Positions 43,551 to 51,650 of a DNA stretch of 64,000 bases are shown in pieces; positions within the stretch are counted from its first letter, which is position 1, and each line of letters starts with the position of its first letter. Below the pieces are notes generated by a model, which was not told the DNA's origin, made no database searches, and was given only the letters and a program-made list of their open reading frames with translations. Location: contig CADBUI010000020.1 in the NCBI GenBank assembly GCA_902797855.1, positions 33,645 through 97,644 of the forward strand, in the 5' to 3' direction. A program made the translations under genes and the position numbers. This DNA is from an uncultured Erysipelotrichaceae bacterium. Its GTDB lineage: Bacteria; Bacillota_I; Bacilli_A; RFN20; CAG-826.

Positions 43551-43769
43551 ATGGTTGTTTCAATTAGACTTTCTGATGAAGAAAAACAAATCGCTACAAA
43601 TTATGCTAGAAAAAGTGGGCTAGCTTTAAACGAAGCGATGAAAAGAGTCTTCTTTGAGAAAATAGAAGATGAATATGATATTGCATTAGCGGATGCTTCG
43701 CTAAAAGAATATGAAAAGAATCCAAAAACATATTCTCTTGATGAACTATCAAAAGAACTCGATGATTGA
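43551..43769 (+). CDS. Small RelB/DUF6290-type antitoxin (solitary)
   Basis: A 72-residue ribbon-helix-helix protein: VVSIRLSDEEKQIATNYARKSG at the N-terminus, then an acidic C-terminus ending LDELSKELDD. This is the usual shape of RelB-class antitoxins of the DUF6290 group. It ends with TGA, showing that TGA is a stop here. No RelE-like toxin frame follows; the next 280 bases hold a structured leader. It is possibly a remnant or an independent regulator. Confidence 0.75.
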   Translation: MVVSIRLSDEEKQIATNYARKSGLALNEAMKRVFFEKIEDEYDIALADASLKEYEKNPKTYSLDELSKELDD

Positions 43770-43840
43770 TTTTTAACCATTCAAAACTATTAGAAGAAGG
43801 GCTGTGTATAAATAATTGCACTCCCTTTTTATCTTTATAT

Positions 43841-43869
43841 TTCAAAAATTATTTTTTTATTGCTATAAT
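43841..43869 (+). promoter_or_regulatory. Promoter of the rny operon leader
   Basis: TTCAAA (43841-43846) and an extended -10 TGC-TATAAT (43861-43869), with a 17-base spacer. Transcription should begin near 43876. Confidence 0.65.
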
Positions 43870-43875
43870 AACAAC

Positions 43876-44057
43876 GTATCTTAACAAAGATACTTATTAC
43901 CATAGATTAATTCTATATTTCTCAGGCCTAGCCTGTAAGCATATATAAAAGATGATCCCCACTTTTTTATCATCTTTAAGGTAATAATCTTATTTTATCG
44001 TATTTATCTACTAAGTAGATATCTACGTCTTTATATCGTTATAAAGGAGGTATATTT
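43876..44057 (+). other. Long structured leader upstream of rny
   Basis: About 180 bases without a gene. Hairpins seen: GTATCTT/AAGATAC (43876-43893), AAAGATGAT/ATCATCTTT around a CCCCAC loop (near 43948-43979), and ATCTAC/GTAGAT near 44009-44023. A strong AAAGGAGG ribosome site precedes the rny ATG. No known riboswitch class was recognised; autoregulation of rny through this leader or a small RNA is possible. Confidence 0.5.
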
Positions 44058-45656
44058 ATGGACAAATTGTTCATATCTTTTGCCGAAGAAGTTAATCACA
44101 CCCCACTAATTTTAAGCATTGTAATATTAGTTGTTTTAGTGCTTACCATCATTGGTCTTGTGATCGTTTTATTTTTACCAAAAATCAGAGGCAAAAGAGC
44201 AGAAAAACGTTCTGCAAATATTGTTCGTGAAGCAGAGATTAAAGCTGAACAAATTCGTAAGAACGCTCAAATTGATGCAAAACAAGCAACCCAAGAAATG
44301 AAACAAGAAGCAGAAAAAGAAATCCGCGAAAGAAAACAAGAATACGCTCAACTTGAAAATAAGCTTAATCAACGTGAGCAAAATATCGATCGTCGTGATG
44401 CTGCTTTAATTTCAAAAGAGCAATCACTTGATGCTCAAAAAGAAAACTTAACTCGTAGACTTAAAGACTGTGACAAGAAAGAAGCTCAACTTCAAGAAAA
44501 GATTGATTCAATTATTGAAGAACTTCAAAAAGTTGCCCAACTTTCAGTAAGCGAAGCTCGTGAAGAAATCTTCGCTAGAGTTGAATCTAAACTTTCTAAA
44601 GAAATTGCTGCATTTATCAAAAACAAAGAAGATGAAGCAGAAGCAAAAGCCGAAGAACACGCTAAAGAAGTTCTCGGTTTAGCGATTTCTAAATTCTCTC
44701 AAGAAGAAGTTAGTGAAAGAACTGTCAGTGTCGTTGCTCTTCCAAATGACGAAATGAAAGGTCGTATTATTGGTAGAGAAGGACGCAACATTCGTTCACT
44801 TGAACAACTCCTTGGAGTGGACTTAATTATTGATGACACTCCAGAAGTTATCACTGTTAGTTGCTTTAACCCTATTCGTAGAGAAATCGCGACTAGAACA
44901 CTTGATATCTTAATTAAAGATGGTCGTATCCAACCAGGTAGAATTGAAGAAGTCACCGCTAAAGTCCAAGCTGATATGGATGCTCAAATCCAAAAAGCTG
45001 GTGAAGAAGCAGCCTTCAAACTTGGTTTACCAAAGATTAACCGTGATTTATTAACTTACGTTGGAAGACTAAAATACCGTACTTCCTATGGTCAAAATGC
45101 ATATGACCATTCAATGGAAGTTGCCTATTTAGCAGGTATTATGGCTGCTGAACTTGGTCTAGACCAAAACCTCGCTAAAAGAGCTGGTTTACTCCATGAT
45201 ATTGGTAAAGCAGTGGACTTTGAACAAGAAGGTAGCCACGTTGAACTTGGTGCTCGTCTAGCAAAGAAATATGGTGAACCAGAAGTCGTTATTAACGCTA
45301 TCGAATCTCACCATGGTGATAAAGAAGCTAAATTTGTTATTTCTAATTTAGTTCAAGCTGCCGACACTCTTAGTGCAGCTCGTCCAGGCGCACGTTCTGA
45401 AACACTTGAAAACTACGTTAAACGTATTGAGCAACTTGAAACAATCTGTAAATCATATGATGGAGTCTATCAATGCTTTGCTATGCAATCTGGTAGAGAA
45501 GTCCGTGTTATGGTTATGCCAGATAAAGTTGATGATCTTTCCGCCTTTAAACTCGCAAGAGATATAAGAGAAAGAATTGAAAATGAAATGACCTATCCAG
45601 GTCAAATTAAAGTCTCTGTTATTAGAGAATACCGCGCTATCGAAACAGCTAAATAA
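44058..45656 (+). CDS. rny: Ribonuclease Y
   Basis: A 532-residue membrane-anchored endoribonuclease. N-terminal membrane helix (about 18-40), long coiled coil (about 50-190; rich in Glu, Gln, Lys), KH domain ([26 protein letters not shown] in the middle, about 237-262), and HD domain ([14 protein letters not shown]). It starts mRNA decay in Firmicutes. Normal length. It heads an operon with ymdB, its known partner in Bacillus. Confidence 0.97.
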   Translation: MDKLFISFAEEVNHTPLILSIVILVVLVLTIIGLVIVLFLPKIRGKRAEKRSANIVREAEIKAEQIRKNAQIDAKQATQEMKQEAEKEIRERKQEYAQLENKLNQREQNIDRRDAALISKEQSLDAQKENLTRRLKDCDKKEAQLQEKIDSIIEELQKVAQLSVSEAREEIFARVESKLSKEIAAFIKNKEDEAEAKAEEHAKEVLGLAISKFSQEEVSERTVSVVALPNDEMKGRIIGREGRNIRSLEQLLGVDLIIDDTPEVITVSCFNPIRREIATRTLDILIKDGRIQPGRIEEVTAKVQADMDAQIQKAGEEAAFKLGLPKINRDLLTYVGRLKYRTSYGQNAYDHSMEVAYLAGIMAAELGLDQNLAKRAGLLHDIGKAVDFEQEGSHVELGARLAKKYGEPEVVINAIESHHGDKEAKFVISNLVQAADTLSAARPGARSETLENYVKRIEQLETICKSYDGVYQCFAMQSGREVRVMVMPDKVDDLSAFKLARDIRERIENEMTYPGQIKVSVIREYRAIETAK

Positions 45657-45659
45657 TTT

Positions 45660-46445
45660 ATGAGAATATTGTTCTTTGGAGACATTGTAGGAAAACTTGG
45701 AAGACAAGCTGTTAAAGAATATCTTCCTAAATTAACTGATAAATATCAGATTGATTTTGTTATTGCTAATGGTGAGAACGCTACCCATGGTAAAGGTCTC
45801 ATTGAAAAGCATTATAACGAACTTATCGATGCTGGAGTGGACGCTATCACTCTTGGTAACCATTACCTCTCCAAAGACAATATTTTGTCTTATATTGATG
45901 AGGCAACTTGTCTAGTTAGACCACTTAATCTCACCAATAATTTTGGTGGAAGTGGTTCTATTTTATTTGATGTTAACGGAATTAAAGTAAGAGTCACTAA
46001 TATATTAGGAACCGCCTTCATGAAAGAGGAAGTTTCTAATCCATATTATTCTCTTAAAGAACTTATTGATTCTAATCATAATGAAGACTCTATCCACATC
46101 GTGGATTTCCACGCAGAAGCAACTGGAGAAAAAGCTTCATTTGCCTATGCTTTTGATGGCGAGGTTAGCGCAGTTATTGGAACGCACACTCACGTTCAAA
46201 CTAATGATGCTAAAATTCTAGAAAACGGAACTGCATTTATTAGTGATGTTGGCATGTGCGGAGCCGCTAATGGAGTGCTCGGTTTTGAAAAGCATAGTGT
46301 TATGAATAAAACACTCTTTGGTAATAATGAACGTTTCACTTTAGATGATAATGACGAAAAGATGATTAACGCCGTTGTTATTGATATAAACGAAGAAACT
46401 AAAAGAGCTAGAGAGATATTCCTAATTAAGATTATCGGAGAATAG
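45660..46445 (+). CDS. ymdB: YmdB-type metallophosphoesterase
   Basis: A 261-residue phosphodiesterase of the TIGR00282/YmdB family. Metal ligands are in ILFFGDIVG, ANGENATHGKG, ITLGNHYLS (family has GNH), VDFHAEATGEK and IGTHTHVQT. Bacillus YmdB hydrolyses 2',3'-cyclic nucleotides and influences biofilm genes. It begins 3 bases after rny without a clear ribosome site, so it relies on coupling. Confidence 0.93.
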   Translation: MRILFFGDIVGKLGRQAVKEYLPKLTDKYQIDFVIANGENATHGKGLIEKHYNELIDAGVDAITLGNHYLSKDNILSYIDEATCLVRPLNLTNNFGGSGSILFDVNGIKVRVTNILGTAFMKEEVSNPYYSLKELIDSNHNEDSIHIVDFHAEATGEKASFAYAFDGEVSAVIGTHTHVQTNDAKILENGTAFISDVGMCGAANGVLGFEKHSVMNKTLFGNNERFTLDDNDEKMINAVVIDINEETKRAREIFLIKIIGE

Positions 46446-46447
46446 TA

Positions 46448-47890
46448 ATGGCGAATAAACCACTATATAAATCCATCCCTGATCCAAATTTAGAAAGAAA
46501 GAGAACTGTCTCTTTCTCTTTTAATTATGACGAAGTCATCGTTAGTGATAGACTTAAAAAATTCGCGAAAGGTAAAACCTATTTTATTCATACTTATGGT
46601 TGCCAGGCTAATTACCGTGATGAAGAGAATATGGCGGGTCTACTTGAGCTAGCAGGATACAATAAAGCAAGCGAAATAAATAATGCTGATTTAATTATTC
46701 TAAATACATGCGCTGTTAGGGAAAACGCTGAAGACAAAGTCTTTGGTCAAATTGGTAATCTAAAGATTATTAAAAAACAAAGACCAGAAACTATCATTGC
46801 CTTATGTGGATGTATGGTTCAACAAAAACATATCATTGATTTTGTCATTGATAAGTTTAAACATGTTGATCTTATTTTTGGTACACATAACATCTCTTCA
46901 CTTTTATCTCTTCTTGATGAAGTAATTGCTAAACATGTTCGACTTGTTGATGTTAAATCACTTCCAGAAGACATCAAAGAAAACCTTCCATCAAAGCGTA
47001 TTTCTAACTTTAAAGCATTCGTAAATATTTCTTATGGATGCGATAAATTCTGTACGTATTGTATCGTCCCTTATACAAGAGGAAAAGAGCGTTCTAGAAA
47101 AATGGAAGACATCTTAGAAGAATGTAGAGCGCTTAAAGACGCAAACTATCAAGAAGTCACCTTACTTGGTCAAAACGTTAATGCTTATGGTAAAGACTTT
47201 AACGATGGCACTAGTTTTGCTCATCTATTAGATGAAGTTGCTAAACTAGGTATCCCAAGAGTGAGATTCCTCACTTCTCATCCATGGGACTTTTCTAGTG
47301 AGATGATTGATGTAATCGCTAAGCACGATAACATCATGAAATATATTCATCTTCCAGTTCAATCAGGTAGTGATGAAGTGCTTAAAGCTATGAATAGACG
47401 TTACACATCTAGTTCATATAAAGCGCTTGTGGATTTAATTAGAAAGAAAATCCCTGATGTTGCTATTTCAACTGATATCATCGTTGGTTTCCCAAATGAA
47501 ACCTATGAGCAATTCTTAGAAACCATTGATATGGTTAACTATGTTAAATATGATTCAGCATTCACTTTCATCTATTCGCCTAGAAAGAACACTCCTGCAG
47601 CACTGATTAAAGATAATGTCACCGCTAAGGAAAAGTCTGAACGCTTTAAAGAACTCGTTAAAGCTCTTGAAGTAAGCGTTGGTAAATCTAGTGAAGATAT
47701 GATTGGTAAAACCTTCACCGTTTTAGTGGAAGGACCTTCTGAAAAAGATCCATCGATTCTTTCTGGATATACTGAAAAATATAAACTCGTTCACTTTAAA
47801 GGAGATGATTCCTTAATTGGTAAAATCGTTAAAGTGAAAATTAAAGAATCTCACGTTTATTCTTTGCTCGGAGAATTAGTGAATGACTGA
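46448..47890 (+). CDS. miaB: tRNA-2-methylthio-N6-dimethylallyladenosine synthase MiaB
   Basis: A 480-residue radical-SAM methylthiotransferase. N-terminal domain HTYGCQANYRDEENM with further Cys (LNTCAVRE, LCGCMVQQ), radical-SAM motif YGCDKFCTYCIVPYTRG (CxxxCxxC), and a C-terminal TRAM domain (about 415-478). It completes the ms2i6A37 modification started by MiaA, encoded two genes downstream. It overlaps the ylbF-like gene by 8 bases. Confidence 0.96.
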   Translation: MANKPLYKSIPDPNLERKRTVSFSFNYDEVIVSDRLKKFAKGKTYFIHTYGCQANYRDEENMAGLLELAGYNKASEINNADLIILNTCAVRENAEDKVFGQIGNLKIIKKQRPETIIALCGCMVQQKHIIDFVIDKFKHVDLIFGTHNISSLLSLLDEVIAKHVRLVDVKSLPEDIKENLPSKRISNFKAFVNISYGCDKFCTYCIVPYTRGKERSRKMEDILEECRALKDANYQEVTLLGQNVNAYGKDFNDGTSFAHLLDEVAKLGIPRVRFLTSHPWDFSSEMIDVIAKHDNIMKYIHLPVQSGSDEVLKAMNRRYTSSSYKALVDLIRKKIPDVAISTDIIVGFPNETYEQFLETIDMVNYVKYDSAFTFIYSPRKNTPAALIKDNVTAKEKSERFKELVKALEVSVGKSSEDMIGKTFTVLVEGPSEKDPSILSGYTEKYKLVHFKGDDSLIGKIVKVKIKESHVYSLLGELVND

Positions 47891-48194
47891 TATTTCTTTA
47901 TTAATAAAGAACGCAAAAGAAGCTCTTTACGAAAATGAACTCGTTAAAGAGTTTTTTAGACTTAGAGAACTAGTGCTTAATAATGAAGAAATTAATGAGT
48001 TATCTAAAGAAGTTAAATACCACGAAAAAGAAATGACCACTCATATGAATAATGATGAAGTTTATTTTAAAGAAAAAGCTCTCTATGAATTTTATAAAAA
48101 TAAACTTGATAATCATCCACTTATGGTTGATTTTAATATAATATCTAATGAAGTTTACGACTTACTTCTTGAAGTAAAATCAATACTTAATTAG
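47883..48194 (+). CDS. YlbF/YmcA family protein
   Basis: A 103-residue helical protein of the YlbF/YmcA (Com_YlbF) family: short helices with LVKEFFRLRELVLNNEEINELS, then HPLMVDFNIISNEVYDLLLEVKSIL. In Bacillus YlbF, YmcA and YaaT form a complex that guides RNase Y processing. Its place between miaB and miaA, four genes from rny, fits this role. Which paralogue it is cannot be told. Confidence 0.83.
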   Translation: MTDISLLIKNAKEALYENELVKEFFRLRELVLNNEEINELSKEVKYHEKEMTTHMNNDEVYFKEKALYEFYKNKLDNHPLMVDFNIISNEVYDLLLEVKSILN

Positions 48195-48197
48195 TAT
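48169..48197 (+). promoter_or_regulatory. Promoter giving a leaderless GTG-start miaA transcript
   Basis: TTGAAG (48169-48174) and TAGTAT (48192-48197) are 17 bases apart; the miaA GTG begins six bases later at 48204, essentially at the expected transcript start. Confidence 0.5.
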
Positions 48198-48203
48198 ATT
48201 AAT

Positions 48204-49079
48204 GTGATAATCGTAATTGTTGGCCCTACTTGTAGCGCTAAATCAGAAACAGCCTATAAACTCGCTCCACTTATCAATGCTGAAATTGTAAATGGAGATG
48301 CTTTTCAATGTTATAAAGAACTTGATATTGGAGTAGCTAAGCCACCTAAAGAATATTTAGAAAAGATTCCTCATCACTTATATTCTTTTGTGTCCCCAAA
48401 TGAAGAATATTCAATCGCGACATATCAAAAGAATTTAAGATCAACCATTGATGAAATTCTTTCAAGAAATAAATCGGTAATCATAGTTGGAGGAAGTGGA
48501 CTATATATTCGTTCCGCACTTTATGATTATTCCTTCAATGAAGAATCATCTAAAGTTGATATGTCTAAATACGAAAAGATGTCTAATGAAGAATTACATA
48601 AAGTTCTTGAAAGTATTGATAGTGAGGACGCTAAAAAAATTCATCCAAACAATCGTAAAAGAGTGCTTCGTAGTATTGAGATATATCTATCTAGTGGAGA
48701 GAATAAATCTTCAATTATCTCTAAACAAGAGCATAAACCTATCTATGATGTTAGATTTTTCACTAGAGATATCGCTCGAGAAGTTTTAAATGAAAGAATA
48801 AACGCTAGAGTAGATAAAATGATGAAAGACGGACTATTTGATGAAGTTAAAAAACTATATAACAAATACCCTAAATCATCCCAAGCTCTACAAGCTATAG
48901 GCTATAAAGAACTTATTGAAGTTATTGATGGAGATTTATCCTTAGATGAAGGAATAGAACTAATTAAAAAGAACACCAGAAACTACGCGAAAAGACAGAT
49001 GACATTCATCCGTCATCAATTTGATGTTACTTTTTATAAAGACGATAACTCACTTATGGAGATTATTAAAAATGGATAA
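48204..49079 (+). CDS. miaA: tRNA dimethylallyltransferase MiaA
   Basis: A 291-residue prenyltransferase acting on A37 of tRNAs. Family lines are VNGDAFQCYKELDIGVAKP, HHLYSFVSPNEEYSIATYQ, IIVGGSGLYIRS, SSQALQAIGYKE and the late RNYAKRQMTFIRHQ. The P-loop is GPTCSAKS: Ala replaces the nearly invariant Gly before Lys, which deserves checking. Start is GTG at 48204 with no ribosome site. It overlaps the next gene by 8 bases. Confidence 0.93.
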   Translation: MIIVIVGPTCSAKSETAYKLAPLINAEIVNGDAFQCYKELDIGVAKPPKEYLEKIPHHLYSFVSPNEEYSIATYQKNLRSTIDEILSRNKSVIIVGGSGLYIRSALYDYSFNEESSKVDMSKYEKMSNEELHKVLESIDSEDAKKIHPNNRKRVLRSIEIYLSSGENKSSIISKQEHKPIYDVRFFTRDIAREVLNERINARVDKMMKDGLFDEVKKLYNKYPKSSQALQAIGYKELIEVIDGDLSLDEGIELIKKNTRNYAKRQMTFIRHQFDVTFYKDDNSLMEIIKNG

Positions 49080-49752
49080 TTATCTATCTAGAAGTAAACA
49101 GTTACTTGGTGAAGAAGTTATTGATAGCTTCGCTAACAAGACTATTTTAGTTATCGGTCTTGGTGGAGTAGGTGGCACTGCTTTTAACGCGTTAGTGCGT
49201 TCTGGATTTAAGAAGTTTGTCATCATCGATAAAGACACAGTTGATGAAACTAATTTAAATAGACAAATTCTTTTTACCAAAAAAGATGTTGGAAAAGATA
49301 AAGTTGAAGTCGCTAAAGAATTTGCGCTAAGCATTTCTAGCGATATTGAAGTAGTAACAAACAAATGCTTTGTCGATGAAAACAGTATCAATGAGTTAGC
49401 TAACTATAATATCGATTTCATCATTGATGCAATTGATTATATTCCTGGAAAGATTGCTATCGCTAAATATGCATTAAATAAAAATATTCCATTTATTCTT
49501 TCTTTAGGAATGGGTAATAGAATCGATCCAGAAAAAGTGACTATCACTTCGTTAAATAAAACTGAAAATGATCCTCTCGCTAAAAAACTTCGTTATGAAT
49601 TTAGACAAGAGAATATACCTTTAAGTAGTATTCCTGTTATCTTCTCTAAAGAAGAACCTATTGTGAAGCAACCAAAACCATCTTCAATGATGATGGTGCC
49701 ATCAACTGCAGGACTACTTCTTGCAAAATACGTTATTGAGAAAGTGAGGTAA
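49072..49752 (+). CDS. tcdA: ThiF-family protein, probable tRNA threonylcarbamoyladenosine dehydratase
   Basis: An E1-like ATP-dependent enzyme of about 226 residues. Nucleotide-binding VIGLGGVGGTAFNALVRSGF, KDTVDETNLNRQ and IDAIDYIPGKI fit TcdA (CsdL), which cyclises t6A37 in tRNA. The start at 49072 (MDNYLSRSK) overlaps miaA and has a GGAG upstream; the open frame extends to 49021 inside miaA but lacks a site there. It lies among tRNA-A37 modification genes (miaB, miaA). Confidence 0.9.
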   Translation: MDNYLSRSKQLLGEEVIDSFANKTILVIGLGGVGGTAFNALVRSGFKKFVIIDKDTVDETNLNRQILFTKKDVGKDKVEVAKEFALSISSDIEVVTNKCFVDENSINELANYNIDFIIDAIDYIPGKIAIAKYALNKNIPFILSLGMGNRIDPEKVTITSLNKTENDPLAKKLRYEFRQENIPLSSIPVIFSKEEPIVKQPKPSSMMMVPSTAGLLLAKYVIEKVR

Positions 49753-49757
49753 ATGAC

Positions 49758-51365
49758 ATGTTAGAAAATATTGTTAATATCGCTAAAAAAGCAGGCATAG
49801 ATGAAAAATATCTAGAATGCTATGGAAAAGATAAAGCTAAAATAGATCCTTCCATTAATGAAACTTTAAAAGATAAGAAAGATGGAAAGCTTATTTTAGT
49901 CACCGCTATTACTCCTACTAAAGTAGGGGAAGGTAAAACAACCATGTCAATTGCCTTAGCGGATGGACTTGCCCGCATAAATAAACGTGCAATGCTTTGT
50001 CTTAGAGAACCATCAATGGGTCCAGTTTTCGGACTTAAAGGTGGTGCGACCGGTGGAGGAAAAGCAAGTATTGAACCTAGCGAAGATATTAACCTTCATT
50101 TCACAGGTGATATGCACGCATTAACCTCATCCATTAATTTAATTTCTGCAATTATTGATAATCATATCTTCCAAGGTAACGAACTTAATATCAATCCAGA
50201 GAAAGTTGTCTGGAAAAGAGCGCTTGATATGAATGATCGTGCTTTAAGAGAAATAACGATTGCTCAAGGAAAGAAAAATGGAGTTATTAGAAATGATAAC
50301 TTTGTTATTACTGTCGCTAGTGAACTAATGGCAATTCTTTGTTTAGCAAATGATGAAGAAGATTTTAAAAATAGAATCAATAACATCATCGTTGCATATA
50401 ACTATCAAGATAAACCTATTAGACTTAAAGAACTTAGAATCACTAATGCAATTATGAAGTTAATGAGAAACGCTCTTAAACCTAACTTAGTTCAAACATT
50501 AGAAAATAATCCAGTTTTTGTTCATGGCGGTCCATTTGCAAATATCGCACATGGATGTAATTCAGTCATTGCCTTAAAGCTTGCTTTAAAACTTGGTGAT
50601 TATGTTGTCACAGAAGCCGGATTTGGTGCGGATTTAGGCGCTGAAAAATTCATGGATATTTGTATGAGAAGCGCAAATCTTAAACCTAGTGGAGCAGTCA
50701 TGGTGGCAACACTTCGTGCTTTAAAGCTTCATGGTGGTGTTTCTTTTGAAGATATCGATAAATCTAATCCAGAAGCAGTCTTAAAAGGAATTCCTAACTT
50801 ACAAGTTCATCTTGAAAACATTAAGAAATTTGGTGTTCCTGTTATTGTTGCAATTAATCATTTTGCCTCAGATTCAAAAGAAGAAATTGATGTCTTATCT
50901 AATTGGTGTAAAGCAAACGGATACGAATATAGTTTTGTTGATTCATATCTAAAAGGTGGAGAAGGATCTGTTGATCTAGCCACTAAAGTAGTGGACATGT
51001 TATCTAAAAATGAATCTAAATATCATCCTCTTTATGATGTTAATCTTCCAATCAAAGAAAAGATTGAAATCATCTGTAAAGAAATCTATAGAGCCAAAGA
51101 TGTTGAATATAGCGATCTAGCGAACGAACAAATTAAAGAATATGAAAAACTTGGTTTTGCTCATACTCCAATTTGTATGGCAAAAACACCTTTATCACTA
51201 ACTGACAGTGCACTAATCCAAGGAGCGCCTAAAGATTTCACGATTCACGTTAAAAAAGTAAATCTATCTGCTGGAGCGAATTTCCTTGTTGCAATTACTG
51301 GAAGTATTATCACTATGCCAGGACTACCAAAAGTTCCAGCAGCGGTTAAAATGGAAGACGAGTAA
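49758..51365 (+). CDS. fhs: Formate-tetrahydrofolate ligase
   Basis: A 535-residue ATP-dependent ligase that makes 10-formyl-THF from formate. P-loop-like PTKVGEGKTTMSIAL (about 50-65), REPSMGPVFGLKGGATGGG, and FVHGGPFANIAHGCNS are diagnostic. Slightly shorter than the usual ~555. It feeds purine and formyl-Met synthesis. The gene lies 5 bases after tcdA. Confidence 0.96.
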   Translation: MLENIVNIAKKAGIDEKYLECYGKDKAKIDPSINETLKDKKDGKLILVTAITPTKVGEGKTTMSIALADGLARINKRAMLCLREPSMGPVFGLKGGATGGGKASIEPSEDINLHFTGDMHALTSSINLISAIIDNHIFQGNELNINPEKVVWKRALDMNDRALREITIAQGKKNGVIRNDNFVITVASELMAILCLANDEEDFKNRINNIIVAYNYQDKPIRLKELRITNAIMKLMRNALKPNLVQTLENNPVFVHGGPFANIAHGCNSVIALKLALKLGDYVVTEAGFGADLGAEKFMDICMRSANLKPSGAVMVATLRALKLHGGVSFEDIDKSNPEAVLKGIPNLQVHLENIKKFGVPVIVAINHFASDSKEEIDVLSNWCKANGYEYSFVDSYLKGGEGSVDLATKVVDMLSKNESKYHPLYDVNLPIKEKIEIICKEIYRAKDVEYSDLANEQIKEYEKLGFAHTPICMAKTPLSLTDSALIQGAPKDFTIHVKKVNLSAGANFLVAITGSIITMPGLPKVPAAVKMEDE

Positions 51366-51366
51366 T

Positions 51367-51576
51367 ATGAAAGATTTAAATTACGCTTTATACGATATTG
51401 TTGAGATGAAAAAAGAGCATCCTTGCAAAGCAAGAAGCAAGAGATTTCAAATTGTCCGCGTTGGAGCGGATATTAAAATCAAATGTCTTGGATGCGGTAA
51501 CACTATCATGCTTTCAAGAGACTCTTTTAATAAATCATTTAAAAAAGTAATCGAGCATAAAGAAGATATTATTTAA
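51367..51576 (+). CDS. DUF951 family small protein
   Basis: A 69-residue protein of the DUF951 family: LYDIVEMKKEHPCKA, FQIVRVGADIKIKCLGCGNTIMLSRDSFNKSFKK. The Cys pair C-x2-C may bind zinc. The start at 51367 (MKDLNYAL) follows the fhs stop (TAATATG); the frame's earlier ATG lies inside fhs. Often found near ychF and other translation genes; function unknown. Ends just before a long hairpin. Confidence 0.88.
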   Translation: MKDLNYALYDIVEMKKEHPCKARSKRFQIVRVGADIKIKCLGCGNTIMLSRDSFNKSFKKVIEHKEDII

Positions 51577-51582
51577 TTTTTT

Positions 51583-51650
51583 CGGCACCTTTTTTATCTT
51601 TTTACCCCAATAAAGTAATAGGGGAGAAAAATAAAAGGTGTCGATTTTTT
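51583..51650 (+). terminator. Long hairpin/terminator covering the next gene's ribosome site and start
   Basis: CGGCACCTTTT (51583-51593) pairs with AAAAGGTGTCG (51633-51643), and CCCC (51605-51608) with GGGG (51621-51624), then ATTTTTT. The 3' arm contains GGGGAG and the GTG start of the following ABC gene. Confidence 0.8.

Noticed and set aside
43766..43948. Possible toxin frame of 60 residues after the small antitoxin
   Set aside because: Its sequence has no RelE-like basic pattern, it has no ribosome site and it runs through the rny promoter and the first leader hairpin.
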